64,000 bases of DNA, taken from positions 10,496,001 through 10,560,000 of the forward strand of contig OY756962.1 of assembly GCA_963580455.1 (NCBI GenBank). Direction: 5' to 3'. Under the pieces are notes generated by a model. That model saw nothing but the letters and a program-made list of their open reading frames with translations. It ran no database searches and was not told the origin of the DNA. Below, in pieces: positions 22,861 to 34,725 of this stretch; the first letter of the stretch is position 1; each line of letters begins with the position of its first letter. The DNA comes from Euonymus europaeus (Eukaryota; Streptophyta; Magnoliopsida; Celastrales; Celastraceae). The translations under genes and the position numbers were made by a program.

Positions 22861-23199
22861 TTACACGTTATGAGCAGAGCAAAAAAGGGTTAAGCCCATA
22901 CAAGAGAAGGCCTCAGAATCTAAGGCAGGAACTCCAGAGCCAGACTCCTCGGCAGTAGGCACATTGGCTGGAAGAGCTGGAGGTATCTCCTCGGTTGTCT
23001 CCGCAACTGGTTGAGGAACTTGGTTTAGTGCTTCCTGGTCAGCTCCCAAGTTCTCCTCTTCCACTACCTCAACCTCCTCATCAGAGATCTCCTCCTCAGA
23101 GAAATCCATCTCGCCAAGCCCCCTCTTCCTCCTCTGCTCAGCCTTCCTGAAGGCTTCTAGGATCTCCTCATTGGACTCCTCAAGCTGGTCTCTTCCCAT
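22861..23199 (-). CDS. Antisense accessory ORF of Tat copy 2
   Basis: The minus-strand ORF has its first ATG at 23197-23199 (MGRDQLEESNEEILEAF) and stop at 22861-22863, 112 codons. It starts with a short amphipathic, basic-flanked helix (EAFRKAEQRRKRGLGEM), followed by a very acidic stretch (EEEISDEEVEVVEEEN) and a Pro/Ala/Glu-rich tail. No known domain is recognised. It sits between pol and the 3' LTR. Extra ORFs, some antisense, have been reported at this place in Tat-lineage elements such as Grande and Retand. A TATA box at 23318-23326 lies about 120 bp upstream on the same strand. It is intact although pol is destroyed. Function is unknown. Confidence 0.55.
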   Translation of the reverse strand: MGRDQLEESNEEILEAFRKAEQRRKRGLGEMDFSEEEISDEEVEVVEEENLGADQEALNQVPQPVAETTEEIPPALPANVPTAEESGSGVPALDSEAFSCMGLTLFCSAHNV

Positions 23200-23317
23200 G
23201 AGAGAAGGACACAAGGGTAATCTACCAAGGAGGATTTTACAAAAAATTGTTTTACGACTGCTCGGTAAGCGCTCTCAAATCTTAGGAAATGTGTGGAATG
23301 ACCAGGCCCTTAGGCCC

Positions 23318-23326
23318 CTTTTATAG
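23318..23326 (-). promoter_or_regulatory. TATA box upstream of the antisense ORF
   Basis: The minus strand reads CTATAAAAGGGG, a good plant TATA box, about 120 bp upstream of the ATG at 23199. Distance and strand suit a promoter for the antisense ORF. Activity is inferred. Confidence 0.5.
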
Positions 23327-23491
23327 CAGAAGACCAATCAACGGCCAGAAATAGGTGGCCAATGAGCCGCGCAGACATGGACCGTTGATCCAAGGGTCTG
23401 GGCTGTCATCTCCTCATTAATAGAATGGCATAATTACTCCTCTCATCGATATGCGCAGAACTGCGCTTCGATAAAGGAGTTGGGGGGCATA

Positions 23492-24541
23492 TGATATTAC
23501 AAAAATACCCCCACCAATGGTGCTCCGCCACGTCATATGTGGACCAAGACTCTTGATGCCTACTAGGCAGTCTCCTCGGTAAGAGTGCACCAGCTGGACT
23601 CACCAAGGTGAAAAACAGCTGGATGTGGTCCACAATCATAATGGGAAGACCCACTTCAACAGTGGTCTCTAGCCCTATATAAGGCTCAGCAAGTCAGGTA
23701 TTATCCAACTAATGAATCGCACTTTGAATTCTGGCTAAGAGAAAGCTCTAGTCCAAGAAGCTTGCCTGATTTTGTGATAAGGACTGACTTGAGCGTCGGA
23801 GCGCCAACGCCAGAGGACTACCTCTGGTGCGGCATTTAGCTCACCTTTGCTCATTGTGCTTGGTTGCAGGATCGCTTGGCTGGTCGGTTCCTTGGAAGGA
23901 CCTGAATCCCTAAAAGTCCTGCTTGGTAGGTAAGCTGCCTGACTGCCTGGTAGGTAAGCTCATGCCTGCTGGTAGGTAAGCTGCCTAACTGCCTGGTAGG
24001 TAAGCTCCTGACTGCCTGGTAGGTAAACTGCCTGACTGCCTGGTAGGTAAGCTGTCTGACTGCCTGGTAGGTAAGCTCCTGACTGCCTGGTAGGTAAGCT
24101 GCCTGACTGCCTGGTAGGTAAGCTCCTGACTGCCTGGTAGGTAAGCTGTCTGACTGCCTGGACACCCAGGCTTACACCCTAATCGCCTGGTCGGCTCCCT
24201 GGAAGGTGACCACTGCTCGGCTCCTTGGAAGGTGACCACTGCTCGGCTCCCTGGAAGGTGACCCCTGCTCGGCTCCCCGGCTCCCTAGAAGGTTCTTCAC
24301 CCCTGGTCGGCTGCCTGGCTAATCAACTTCTGAGAAGGACCTGCCTGCCTAGGAGATTGTCTGGTTGGTAAGCTGCCCGGCTGCTCGGCTGCCTGGACTG
24401 ACACATTGCCTGGCTGGACAGCTACTTGACTACCCGGCTGTTCGGCTTCTTGAAAGAATCTTCCTCCCTAGTAGCCGTGCATGACTACAGGTCTGAGCGG
24501 CTGAACGTCTTCTCGGTGGTGACACCTTTTTGACGTCATCA
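23492..24541 (+). repeat. 3' LTR of Tat copy 2 (1050 bp)
   Basis: Matches the 5' LTR closely from TGATATTAC to GACGTCATCA, with its own TATA box at 23675-23684. It has a shorter minisatellite (about 23927-24158) and one more copy of the CTCGGCTCC..GGAAGGTGACC repeat (24190-24265). Confidence 0.9.
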
Positions 24542-24546
24542 AAATT

Positions 24547-25448
24547 ATTTTATTGCTCAAATGCTACGTCACTAGCTTGCCCAATTAATCATCAAATTGC
24601 AATCATTGCCCGTTATTCTAAATGCATGTTTTTCTTTTAATCAGAAATTAAAATTAACAATGGCCACCAACATTTGAGGAAACCCATACCATACGGTGTG
24701 TTCATTGAAATATACATCACTTAGGTACAAAGATCCTAGTAGAGTTCCCTTCTTCATCGATGCTTATTGTTAATTCTCGGTAAGAGAGAGCAATGAGCGT
24801 GATCATCATGGATCGGCATCGACAACAACGATTTGAAAATTAATTGTAACTTACAAGTAATAAGTTACTCCAAATCGGTCAAATGTTTATAAATGCATAT
24901 ATTTTTAAACAATTTGAAATAGTGTTCGACATAATGGATACAATTGAAGAAGACACATGACGAATAAGTTTCAAAATGAATATCAATTAATTAATTCGAT
25001 TCAATTTTTATATTCACACAATTGGTTCGAAAAGATTGAGGATCAATGATGATTCACACAACTACATAAACGTCACCGAAACAAGGATCGATTAATTCCT
25101 TATCCGATATATTGGAGGACGCAATCAAGGCCTTCTATGTTAAGAAATATGAGAGGGTAAACTACAATTAACAACTATGGAAGCACCATAATATTAATAT
25201 CATCGAGCGCAACAACATTAACAATTCTTACATGTCCAGTGTCACAATCAACTATACATAATTCAAACACATACTTTATAATATATGCACGGAAAAAAAA
25301 AATATTGGTTAAGATTTAATTTTGAAATCTTGATCAAAGAAATTTTCACATATCGGATAATATAGGCTCAGCGCCCGCTTGATAGAGCGGGCAAGAGCTT
25401 ATATGTTCATAACTTACACTCACGAGAATATACGCTCTACCCACTAAT
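24547..25448. other. AT-rich intergenic stretch
   Basis: No gene or recognisable element is seen. It includes a perfect small hairpin GCCCGCT-TGATAG-AGCGGGC at about 25373-25392. Confidence 0.5.
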
Positions 25449-26243
25449 GTCAGCACTAGGGATGGCAATTTTCACCCGACCCGGCCCGCCCCGAAGTGCC
25501 CCGACCCGCCCCGAGCGGGTTTTCCCCGACCCGACAGTGGGACGGGGCGGGGACGGGGCGACAAACTTTAACCCGCATGCGGGGCGGGGCAGGGACGGGT
25601 CAGTCCATCAACCCGCCCCGCCCCGAAAGGCTAATAACCCTATACTAGCTATATATATATATAACTTATATATAAGTAGTTATATACATATATATAACCT
25701 ATATATAAGTAGTTATATATATGTTATATATAAGTTTTATATATATGTTATATATAAGTTTTATACTGTTAGGGGCGGGGCGGGGTGCCCCGCGGGGCCC
25801 CGTAGGTAACGCGGGGCGGGGATGGGGCAAAGATTTTGCCCCGAAGAGCGGGGCGGGGCGGGGTATGGAAGGGCGGGGCGGGGACGGGGCGACCATGATC
25901 CGGCCCCGCCCCGCCCCATTGCCATCCCTAGTCAGCACGTACATAAAAAAATTCTCTCAATTTTCTGCATTGTCACTATCTCTCTCACATATTTGTCATA
26001 TTGTCTCTCAAAATATATATTAAATTTCGAAAAAAATTACATATTCGAATTCAGCGCATAAAACTCTTTTCAACAAGACCTATATTTGATAGCTTTTATT
26101 TATTATTAAACTACTTTACATACCCCTAGTAGTAAATTGATAGCTTGTACGCTATCATAAACTTACGCTCTACCAAACAACACATAGCTTATTTAACATT
26201 TTATACACTATGAAAACTTACGCTCTATCAAACGGTTACTAAT
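25370..26243. mobile_element. Possible older TIR element hosting the hAT MITE
   Basis: On the left CCGCTTGATAGAGCG (about 25375) faces CGCTCTATCAAACGG on the right (about 26222-26236). ACGCTCTACC also appears near both inner sides. This looks like inverted ends of a small DNA element into which the hAT MITE inserted. No TSD could be fixed, so confidence is low. Confidence 0.3.
25457..25930. mobile_element. GC-rich-ended hAT MITE, TSD GTCAGCAC
   Basis: The 474-bp unit starts TAGGGATGGCAAT and ends ATTGCCATCCCTA, a perfect 13-bp inverted repeat. The 8-bp direct repeat GTCAGCAC (25449-25456 and 25931-25938) is diagnostic of hAT superfamily transposition. The arms are runs of CCCCGCCCCG and its complement. 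The centre (about 25645-25770) is an AT-rich set of ATATATAA repeats. It has no coding capacity; ORFs across it are artefacts of the simple sequence. The same terminus is seen at 39856. Confidence 0.9.
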
Positions 26244-26271
26244 TTATTGTTATTTAAATTTTTGTCATATT

Positions 26272-26790
26272 TTTCCTTTTGTACCTTGTCATGCATAGGG
26301 TAAGGTTTGCCAAGAGCATCCAAATCATTGCATATGCATGTCAACCTATTAAACATGTCACTAATGCATTCACCTTCAAACATTTTGAACAATTCATATT
26401 TTTGCACTAACATGTTAATTTTGCAATCTTTAACTTGACTAGTTTCTTCATGCTTTAATTCTAACATTTTCCAAATCTCTTGAGCACTAGTGCATGCACT
26501 AATATGATCATACTCACCCCTAGCTAATGCAATATGTAACAAGTTAATTGCTTTTTCATTTAAGCTCACCTTCTTGTCATCACTCTCACTATACTCACTC
26601 TCATCCTTAGGAACTACCTTATCTCCCTCTTTCTTAGTAGGAATGAATAGTTCATTCTCTATAACTCTCCATAAGGCCATATCCATACTCCTAAGGAAAA
26701 TCCTCATCCTATTCTTCCAAAAACCATAATCCTTCCCATCAAAGAAAGGTGGCCTATTTGATGACAAGCCCTCACCATCATGTGGTCTAG
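26272..26790 (-). pseudogene. SIRE-type copia copy 1, gag N-terminus, truncated
   Basis: On the minus strand this matches the gag of copia copy 2 (60551 onwards) almost base for base, for example PPFFDGKDYGFWKNRMRIFL and NMLVQKYELFKM. Similarity stops at KVQK (about 26272), after which unrelated sequence follows, so the rest of gag, all of pol and the 3' LTR are gone. Near the start an extra base (CGTACTAG against GTACTAG in copy 2) shifts the frame between ATG and the conserved part. Confidence 0.8.
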
Positions 26791-26851
26791 TACGCTAGTG
26801 TAAGCCATTTGATCTAAGCTAGAATTTTAATTCTATTACTTTGCTAACCTG

Positions 26852-26864
26852 CTTCGATACCAAT
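26852..26864 (-). other. Primer-binding site of copia copy 1
   Basis: The minus strand reads TTGGTATCGAAGC directly after the LTR end, a match to the initiator Met-tRNA type site with one change from TGGTATCRGAGC. Confidence 0.65.
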
Positions 26865-27559
26865 TGAAATCACTAGGCTAACACAAGAGGGGGGTGAATT
26901 GTGTTTTAAAAAACTAAGTATAAACCCCAAGTACAAAACCACAACCTAAAAACTCACAAATGATTAAGGCAATGTCAAGAATGCAAATCTGCGCACTAAT
27001 CGTGTAAATGCAATTTGACCTAGCAATTCAACTCGGAATGTAACAAAATTTGATATGCAATATTACAACACCTCAATGAATACTATATCAAAAATTCACG
27101 GACAGATTGGTATTCTGGAAAATTAACAATCAAAAGTATACCTAGAATTCAATAATCACAAGTTGTTCAACCATAAGCAATATCCCAACAAGCAATGGCA
27201 GCAAGCAACACCCTAATATCAACTTCTAAGGCACATAAATCACCAATAACACCAATAGAATGATAATCAAAAACAGGTCACTACAAGGCAGCAAGTTTAA
27301 CACACAAACAAGCAAGGAAATCAAAATAGTGTGCACAAGGATATATAGTGGTTCGATGCTCACACCTACATCCACTACCTAAGCCCTCAAGCTTAGGATT
27401 TCCCAATCCACTAAAGGATATATGTGGTTTTGCAAGTTCACCACAAACTTAGGGTTTCCAAGAACACCCCAAACTTGTACACCAACAAGGTTTGAAGCTA
27501 ACCTTAAACTTTCACACACCTCTCAAAGGTAATGCCCTCAAAAGGGACTTTTACAAGTA

Positions 27560-27667
27560 TTTGGATTTTGGTTCTCTCAAGATTAGCTCTAAGCTATATA
27601 TGGTTGGAGAACACTTCAAATTCACAAGATGTTGCTCAAATGGGTTTGGATTCAAATGTGTATGTTG
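27560..27667. repeat. 108-bp copia LTR segment, copy next to the Athila 3' LTR
   Basis: Identical, as far as I can read, to 35686-35793. Here it is in its proper place in the copia LTR, directly against the left Athila LTR. Confidence 0.9.
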
Positions 27668-29376
27668 TGTAATTTCTTAAAATGAAGAATATACTACGCA
27701 AGTGCACGTATCAACAAGTAGTATAGAAAATGAGAGAGTATCGAACCCACATGGAGGTAAAACTAAACGTTGACACAACGTTAATGGAACAAATTAATTA
27801 AACTGAACAATGATTAACAATTTAGATTTCTTGTTGTCTCTTTTATATATGTATAAAACAGTGAATTTAATTAAAACTTTGGCAAATTGGTACTTATGAA
27901 TCAACTATGAGAAAAGCCTAGGGCACCCAATTTCCCCCAAATCATCTCCTAAACTCGTCATACCATTCCATTAACTAACAACCCATTGTAATATGCCAAC
28001 GAGGAAATAAATTATTCATCTACTTCTTCCGAAAATAAGAGAACCTATCATTCCTAATCGATCAACTATATGCCCATGTTGATAAATTAAAGAACAATGC
28101 ATTAAGTACTTTCCTCCATTATTTGCATATACCCTATTGGTATATTCCTATCCAAGAGGGAAAACTAATTATCTATCAAATAGAAAATCAGAATATATGT
28201 CATCCAATTTATTGGCTAAACCTTCAATCCCTATTCCTAGTTCACAAAGGTTTTCCAAGAATCCTTCTAGTGTTGATCAATCACAAGAAAGCATTAAGCA
28301 CAAATTGAATGATCACATCACATATGGGTATTAATCAACTTCACAGAAATCAAAATTCAAGCATGGATTTGGGTTCCATTGGAACCCCAGCAAACAAGTT
28401 AGTTCATCATCAAGCTGAAACAAAGCATCATCTCCATGAATAAATCCATATCACGACAGCTACAAGAGTTTAAAATAGAGAGAAATATCAAACTAGGTTG
28501 AATCCTTCCTCTGCAGCTCCCCTGTGACAGCTACTCTTCTCTTCCGACAATAGCTGCTGCCTAATTAAATCTGCCCAAGCTGCACACTCTTTTCTGCCAA
28601 TCGCAGCACCCAATTGTTCCTCTTCGTTTTCTGGTTCTTCTATCTCACTCTTCTGGGTTGCGCCAATCTCCCCTGGTCTCTTCCTCCGACAATCCTCTTT
28701 AGGTCAAATATGATTTTCATGTAGAATGACCAAATTGCCCCTCTATAGCTTTCAAATTCCAAGCCTACCCTTAATCACTGCTGCATTCTCTTCCCAGATT
28801 TTATAGTCCTCAAAGATGACCATTTTACAATATCTTAAAGCAAGAATTTGAGAAACCATAAAACACAATAGTTGTAGCCCTTCCTCTTAGCTTTCCAACG
28901 AATCATAAAGCATAATTTTCTGGGCAGTAGAGAAAATGTTACAGAGACAACAGTTAAGGATACTCAGAACTGCACGTAATCTCCGCCGCAGCTGACTTTG
29001 CACACTCACAACTTCTCTATCTGTCATCCAAAATTAACAAAGTTGATATCCACGTGAAGCATGAAATGTCAAGTTTTCAATGCCGCAAGAATCACTGAGA
29101 TCGGAATTTTATAGAAACTGCAGTAGCTGTTCACGCATCAGCCTGTCAAAACCCATATTAGCATATCATTTGACAGCAATTTCCTTTTTGTCATTGAATT
29201 AGTCCCGACTCATCCAAAATATTTGTAAATCATGCAAACAACTCATTAGTGGTATATTAAACCATATTTAAACAATGAAACCTCAATTTAAGCATAAAAA
29301 GCGTTAAAAACACTTCCGAACTAACTCATGAAGAACAAAAATAACACGAATAACTCTATAAATCATAGAGTTATCA
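27668..29376 (-). repeat. 3' LTR of Athila element 1
   Basis: On the minus strand it starts TGATAACTCTATGATTTATA and ends at about 27668-27672 after a block reading GTGCACTTGCGTAG. That block is conserved in position in Athila element 2. It holds no convincing ORF. Confidence 0.9.
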
Positions 29377-29389
29377 CACCCCCAAACTT
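29377..29389 (-). other. Polypurine tract of Athila element 1
   Basis: The minus strand reads AAGTTTGGGGGTG directly before the 3' LTR. The same purine run recurs at about 30700-30713, a possible second (central) tract. Confidence 0.7.
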
Positions 29390-30989
29390 AAAATTTTGCT
29401 AGTCCTCGAGCAAAACAGAGCACAAACACAAATACAACATGAATGAGCCAAGAGCGTGCGTAAAATTGTACTTGAATCCGCATATGTGCCTCAGAGGTGA
29501 AACATATGGTATAACTCTAACAAAACTTTGAACACAGTAAACATTCAAGATTTCGAAGCCAAAATCAGCGCTCTCGCATTGGACTTATCAACGCACATGA
29601 TTTCCTCTCTAACACACTCAGTCTACCACAACCCGGATAAGATTATGTAAACATAAGTTTAAGTATGAAAATCTCTAATATATGAGTCCGAGCCCCATAG
29701 ACTTGCTTTTCACTCTACTCTCCACTAATGTAGGAAGAAAACACCACCAAGAATCAATAGGACTTTATTTGGCTTGTAATGTTAAGCTTAGGTTTGGGTA
29801 GGGTAAAAGTCATTTAAAGTGACTCAACACTATAGGCTTATTGATCACACGAGCCACTCACAACATACAATTTTTTTTTTTTTTTTGAATTTGATGCTCA
29901 CAAGTCACAAATCCAGAATTTAATCCAGCCATCACCCAACAAATACAATTTGATTGCTCTTTTATTTTGGCATCAATGTTTTTTTTTTCTACCACAACCC
30001 CCAAGCTTGTATTTTTCTATGAATATGGGGTTGTGCTTTTAACAAAACAACTTGATAACATAAAGAGCACTAAACACCACTTTCACACTTTCTCCAGCTC
30101 CCCAAATTTCCCACACCATTACTCGTGAAATGATCAATATGCGCTAGTGTAAGGTGAAAAACAAAGTGAGAATAAACAAATGGTAGTGGCTAAGAATATA
30201 TTGATAGCAAAAGAAAAAGGCTATTAGGCTCGGAAGAGGTTAACTAGGGATAGAATTATATAAAGGTTGGCTAGAAAGGCCCAAACGATCCAAAGATGGC
30301 CTAAATCATTTCCTTAGTGGTGTACTTCCTAGGATTTCGCCTCGAGTTTCATTCAAACAAGTTCTAGGACTCGATTGAGACAACATATAAAGACCACATT
30401 ATTCACACAATCCTTCTCTAAGTCACGGCATGAGAAAGTGCTTCGAGAATACACTCAACATGCATGAAGAGCCCAAATACAAGAGAAACCAATCCCAACC
30501 TCAAGCACTCAAACAACACCACGTTCATCATTTTCCAGAGTTATACTCAGTTCAACACAGAATCATCATTGGCTATAAGTCATCAAACACAACCTACACA
30601 CAACTTGAGGCTCAAAAACTAGAAGCAATTTTTTTTTATTATTATTTTTTTAAAAAAATGCAACACAATGAATGCAACAAGATGCTTAGCTTAGATGCCA
30701 CCCCCAAACTTAAAACTGTGCGATGTCCTCATGCACAACAAAGAGTAAAGAGAATGGTAGAGGGACTCCCTGGTGTGACGCTAAACTGGAGTGCATAACC
30801 TTCTTGTCAAAGGAATCGACAGACGAGGCAATCCTACAAAACAACATAACAAACATACATGAGATGCAAGCAAACAAGACGCCACATATAACAGAATCAA
30901 ATATGCATAATAGAAAGTAGGGTAAAAGAGCTTGGGTTGCCTCCCAAGAGCGCTTGGTTTATAGTCATCAGCCAGACTCTTCGTTACAG
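29390..30989 (-). other. Non-coding 3' region of Athila element 1
   Basis: 1.6 kb between pol and the 3' LTR. Full Athila elements carry a second gene here; none is readable on the minus strand. T and A runs and a duplicate polypurine tract are present. The plus-strand ORF at 30430-30798 is antisense to the element and has no recognised content. Confidence 0.6.
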
Positions 30990-33900
30990 CTACTCCGGCT
31001 CGGCTAAAAGGACCGTAGATTTCTGGCGGTGGATGTCATTGCCCCAATAATGTTTCAGCCGCTGCCCATTGACTTTGAATCGTCTTCCAGCGGTCTCCGC
31101 CTCTAACTCCACAGCACCATGAGGGAATACTTGAGTGATTGTGAAGGGTCCCGACCATCTTGACTTCAATTTTCCAGGAAATAGTTTCAACCTGGAATTG
31201 AATAGCAGCACTTGTTGTCCTGGCTCAAATTTCCTCTTCAGAATGTGCCTATCATGCCACTTCTTTGTCTTCTCCTTGTATAGCTTTGCATTCTCATAAG
31301 CTTGAAGACGTAATTCATCTAACTCATTAAGCTGTAAGAGTCGATTACCACCAGCTGCTTGCATATCAAAGTTTAACTTCTTTAGTGCCCAATATGCATG
31401 ATGTTCAAGCTCCACAGGAAGGTGACAAGCTTTCCCAAAAACCAAGCGATATGGAGACATCCCAATTGGAGTTTTGTAGGCGGTTCTGTAAGCCCAAAGT
31501 GCATCATCTAACCGCTGTGACCAATCTTTACTGTTGGGATTCACCATCTTCTCTAGAATTCGCTTGAGTTCTCTATTTGAAATTTCCACTTGGCCACTAG
31601 TTTGCGGGTGGTATGCTGTTGCAATTTTGTGTTTCACTCCATATTTTGCAAGGAGGGCTGAAAATTGCTTGTTACAGAAATGGGTGCCCTCATCACTGAT
31701 AATGGCTCGGGGAGTGCCAAATCGGGTGAAAATGTGTTTCTTCAAGAATCTCAACACAACTTTCGCATCATTGGTAGGCAACGCTACCGCTTCTACCCAT
31801 TTGGAGACATAGTCTACTGCAACAAGAATATACTGATGGCCATGTGAAGAAATGAAAGGGCCTATAAAGTCAATACCCCACACATCAAAGATTTCCACCT
31901 CTAGTATGTTGTTCAGAGGCATCTCATTTCTTCTAGAAATACTGCCCACTCTTTGACAGCGGTCACACCTAGATGTAAAATAGTGAGCATCCTTGAAAAG
32001 TGTAGGCCAGTAGAACCCTGATTGCAAAACCTTGGCGGCTGTCCTTTCTCCACCAAAATGGCCTCCATATTCAGAAGAATGACAATGAGTAAGTATACTC
32101 TCAACCTCTTCCATAGGGACACATCGCCTCAGCAGTTGATCAGAACATTGCTTGAATAGATACGGCTCATCCCATAAATAGAATTTGACATCATGTAAGA
32201 ACTTCTTCTTTTGTTGAAAAGATAACTCCGGAGGCATCACTCCGGTGACAAGGTAATTCACAAAATCGGCATACCATGGCACACCTTGGTGATTCACCAC
32301 AAACAATTGTTCATCTGGAAAATTTTCATTGATCAAGGTTGAATCTTGTAAATGTGCACCATCCTCCAATCTAGAAAGGTGATCTGCCACCTGATTCTCA
32401 GTACCCTCTCTGTCTCTGATCTCTAAATCAAACTCTTGAAGCAAAAGGACCCACCTAATCAACCGTGGTTTAGCATCCTTCTTTGCTATTAGGTACTTTA
32501 TGGCCGAATGATCAGTATACACAACAACTTTAGTGCCAATGAGATAGGATCTGAACTTGTCGAATGCGAAAACAACCGCAAGTAGTTCTTTCTCCGTTGT
32601 TGTGTAGTTTAGCTGAGCATCAGTGAGTGTCTTACTAGCATAATATATGGCATGAAAAATCTATGCCTTGCGCTGGCCCAAAATAGCACCAACCGCGTAA
32701 TCGCTAGCATCACACATAAGCTCAAAGGGAAGCTCCAAATTTGGTGCTACAATAATAGGTGCAGAAATCAATTTCTTCTTCAAAGTGTGGAATGCTTCCA
32801 TGCAAGATTCATCAAACTGAAACATTGTGTCTTTTTCCAGCAAATTACACAAAGGCTTTGAGATTTTAGAGAAATCTTTGATGAAGCGCCTGTAAAAACC
32901 GGCATGCCCAAGGAAGCTTCTAATTCCTTTCACTGATGAAGGTGGTGGAAGTTTTTCAATAGTTTCAATTTTTGCACGGTCCACCTCAATGCCTTTAATG
33001 GAAACCCGATGGCCAAGAATGATTCCCTCTTGCACCATAAAATGACACTTCTCCCAATTAAGCACTAAGTTAGTTTCTTCACACCTTTTTAGCACCAATT
33101 CAAGATTGCTCAAACAAGAGTCAAATGAATCCCCAAAGATTGAGAAGTCATCCATGAAAACTTCCAAATATTTCTCCACCATGTCTGTAAATATAGCCAT
33201 CATGCAACGCTGGAATGTAGCTGGGGCATTGCATAGCCCGAATGGCATTCTTCGAAAAGCAAAGGTTCCATAAGGACATGTAAAGGTGGTCTTCTCCTGA
33301 TCTTCCGGAGCAATAGCAATCTGATTATAACCAGAATATCCATCAAGCAAACAATAATACTCATGCCCTGTCAATCTGTCTAGCATCTGGTCAATGAATG
33401 GGAGAGGAAAGTGATCCTTCCTAGTTGCTTTATTGAGCTTCCGATAATCCATGCATACCCTCCAACCGGTCACTGTACAAGTAGGAATGAGCTCATTATG
33501 TTCATTAGGTACCACAGTAATCCCACCCTTTTTAGGCACACACTGCACTGGACTCACCCATGTGCTATCTGATATAGGATAAATAATGCCAGCATCTAAC
33601 CACTTGATCACTTCTTTTTTTACCACCTCCTTCATGATCGGATTCAAACGCCTTTGGTGCTCAATGGTGGCTGCATAGTAGTCATTCAGAAAAATCTTGT
33701 GCATACAAATGGAGGGACTAATTCCCTTAATGTCAGCAATGGACCAGCCAACCGCCTTCTTGTATTCTCGCAATACACGCAACAACTTAGCTTCCTGGGT
33801 CTCATTCAAAGCTGCAGAAATGATCACTGGTAAAGTAGCAGAAGGACCCAAGTAGGCATACCGCAAATGACTTGGCAAAGGCTTTAGTTCCAATGATGGT

Positions 33901-34721
33901 GGCTTCTCAATGGAAGGCTTCAATGCAGTCTTCTTTTCTGACATGTCTAGCTGCTCAAAGTGTGATCGTGCCTTAATAAACTGAGGGATTGAGTTTAACA
34001 TCTGCACATACTCCATACATTCTGGGTCTTCAGCTGCGGTTGATGAGGAATAGCAAATAGCTGTTTCTAGTGCGTCAGTAGAAGAATAATTCGAGAACTC
34101 CCTTGTGGTGCTTTCTACCTCGTCAACTCGATAACACTCATCTGCCTCTTGAGGAAACTTCATTGCTTTGAAAACATTGAAAGTAACTTCTTGATCTTGC
34201 ACCCGCATAGTGAGCTCACCTTTTTGAACATCAATCAAAGTTCTGCCTGTAGCTAGGAATGGTCTCCCCAAGATGATAGGTATTTCCCTATCCTCCTCCA
34301 TGTCAAGGACAACAAAGTCTGCTGGGAAGATAAATTTATCCACTTTCACAAGAACATCTTCCACTATGCCTTTCGGATAAGTCAAAGATCTATCGGCCAA
34401 CTGCAGGGTTACATTGGTTGGCTTTGCATTCTCCAAACCAAGCTTTTGATAAATAGATAGCGGCATGAGATTGATACTTGCACCCAAATCACATAATGCT
34501 CTCCCAATAAATTGATTCCCGATTGTGCAAGGTATAGTAAAACTCCCTGGATCTTTCAACTTCAAAGGAAGCTTTTTCTGCAATATAGCACTGCACTCCT
34601 CCGTCAAAGCCACAGTTTCAAAATCTTCTAACCGCTTCTTATTTGACAAGATTTGCTTCATAAACTTCACATAGCTAGGCATTTGTTCAAGAGCTTCTGC
34701 AAAGGGAATATTGATGTACAA
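30990..34721 (-). pseudogene. Athila element 1 pol: protease, RT, RNase H, integrase
   Basis: A single minus-strand frame of about 1240 codons is broken by one in-frame TAG at 32661-32663. In order: an aspartic protease with the DLGAS active-site motif; RT with GYSGYNQIAIAPEDQ and catalytic FMDD (33147-33158); RNase H with a TTEKE-like block next to the stop and [20 protein letters not shown]; integrase with an HHCC finger ([14 protein letters not shown] and CDRCQR); then the catalytic D (GIDFIGP), D (ISDEGTHF) and E (QVEISNRE). [18 protein letters not shown] segment lies near the end. No chromodomain follows, which fits Athila. The frame is offset from gag by a one-base shift near 34725. The very light damage indicates recent activity. 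Confidence 0.9.
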
Positions 34722-34725
34722 CTCT

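Larger units (their letters stand above)
20153..24541 (+). mobile_element. Tat-lineage Ty3/gypsy element, copy 2, full-length but deleted; TSD AAATT
   Basis: The LTRs are 20153-21319 and 23492-24541. Each starts TGATATTACAAAAATA and ends TTTTTGACGTCATCA. AAATT flanks the element exactly (20148-20152 and 24542-24546). The primer-binding site TGGCGCCGTCTGTGGG starts at 21323 and matches the 3' end expected of tRNA-Asp. A purine tract ending GGAGTTGGGGGGC precedes the 3' LTR. At 4389 bp with only gag and integrase remnants it is non-autonomous. The LTRs are very similar outside the minisatellite, so the insertion is fairly young. Confidence 0.9.

Noticed and set aside
20587..24158. CRISPR-like alternation of repeats
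   Set aside because: The units are contiguous and diverged, without unique spacers, inside plant LTRs.
25447..26061. GC-rich ORFs of 80-120 residues on both strands
   Set aside because: They cross the CCCCGCCCCG arms and ATATATAA core of a MITE; low-complexity translation only.
30430..30798. 122-residue plus-strand ORF
   Set aside because: Antisense to Athila element 1 in its non-coding 3' region; it runs through a poly(T)/poly(A) tract and has no domain-like content.
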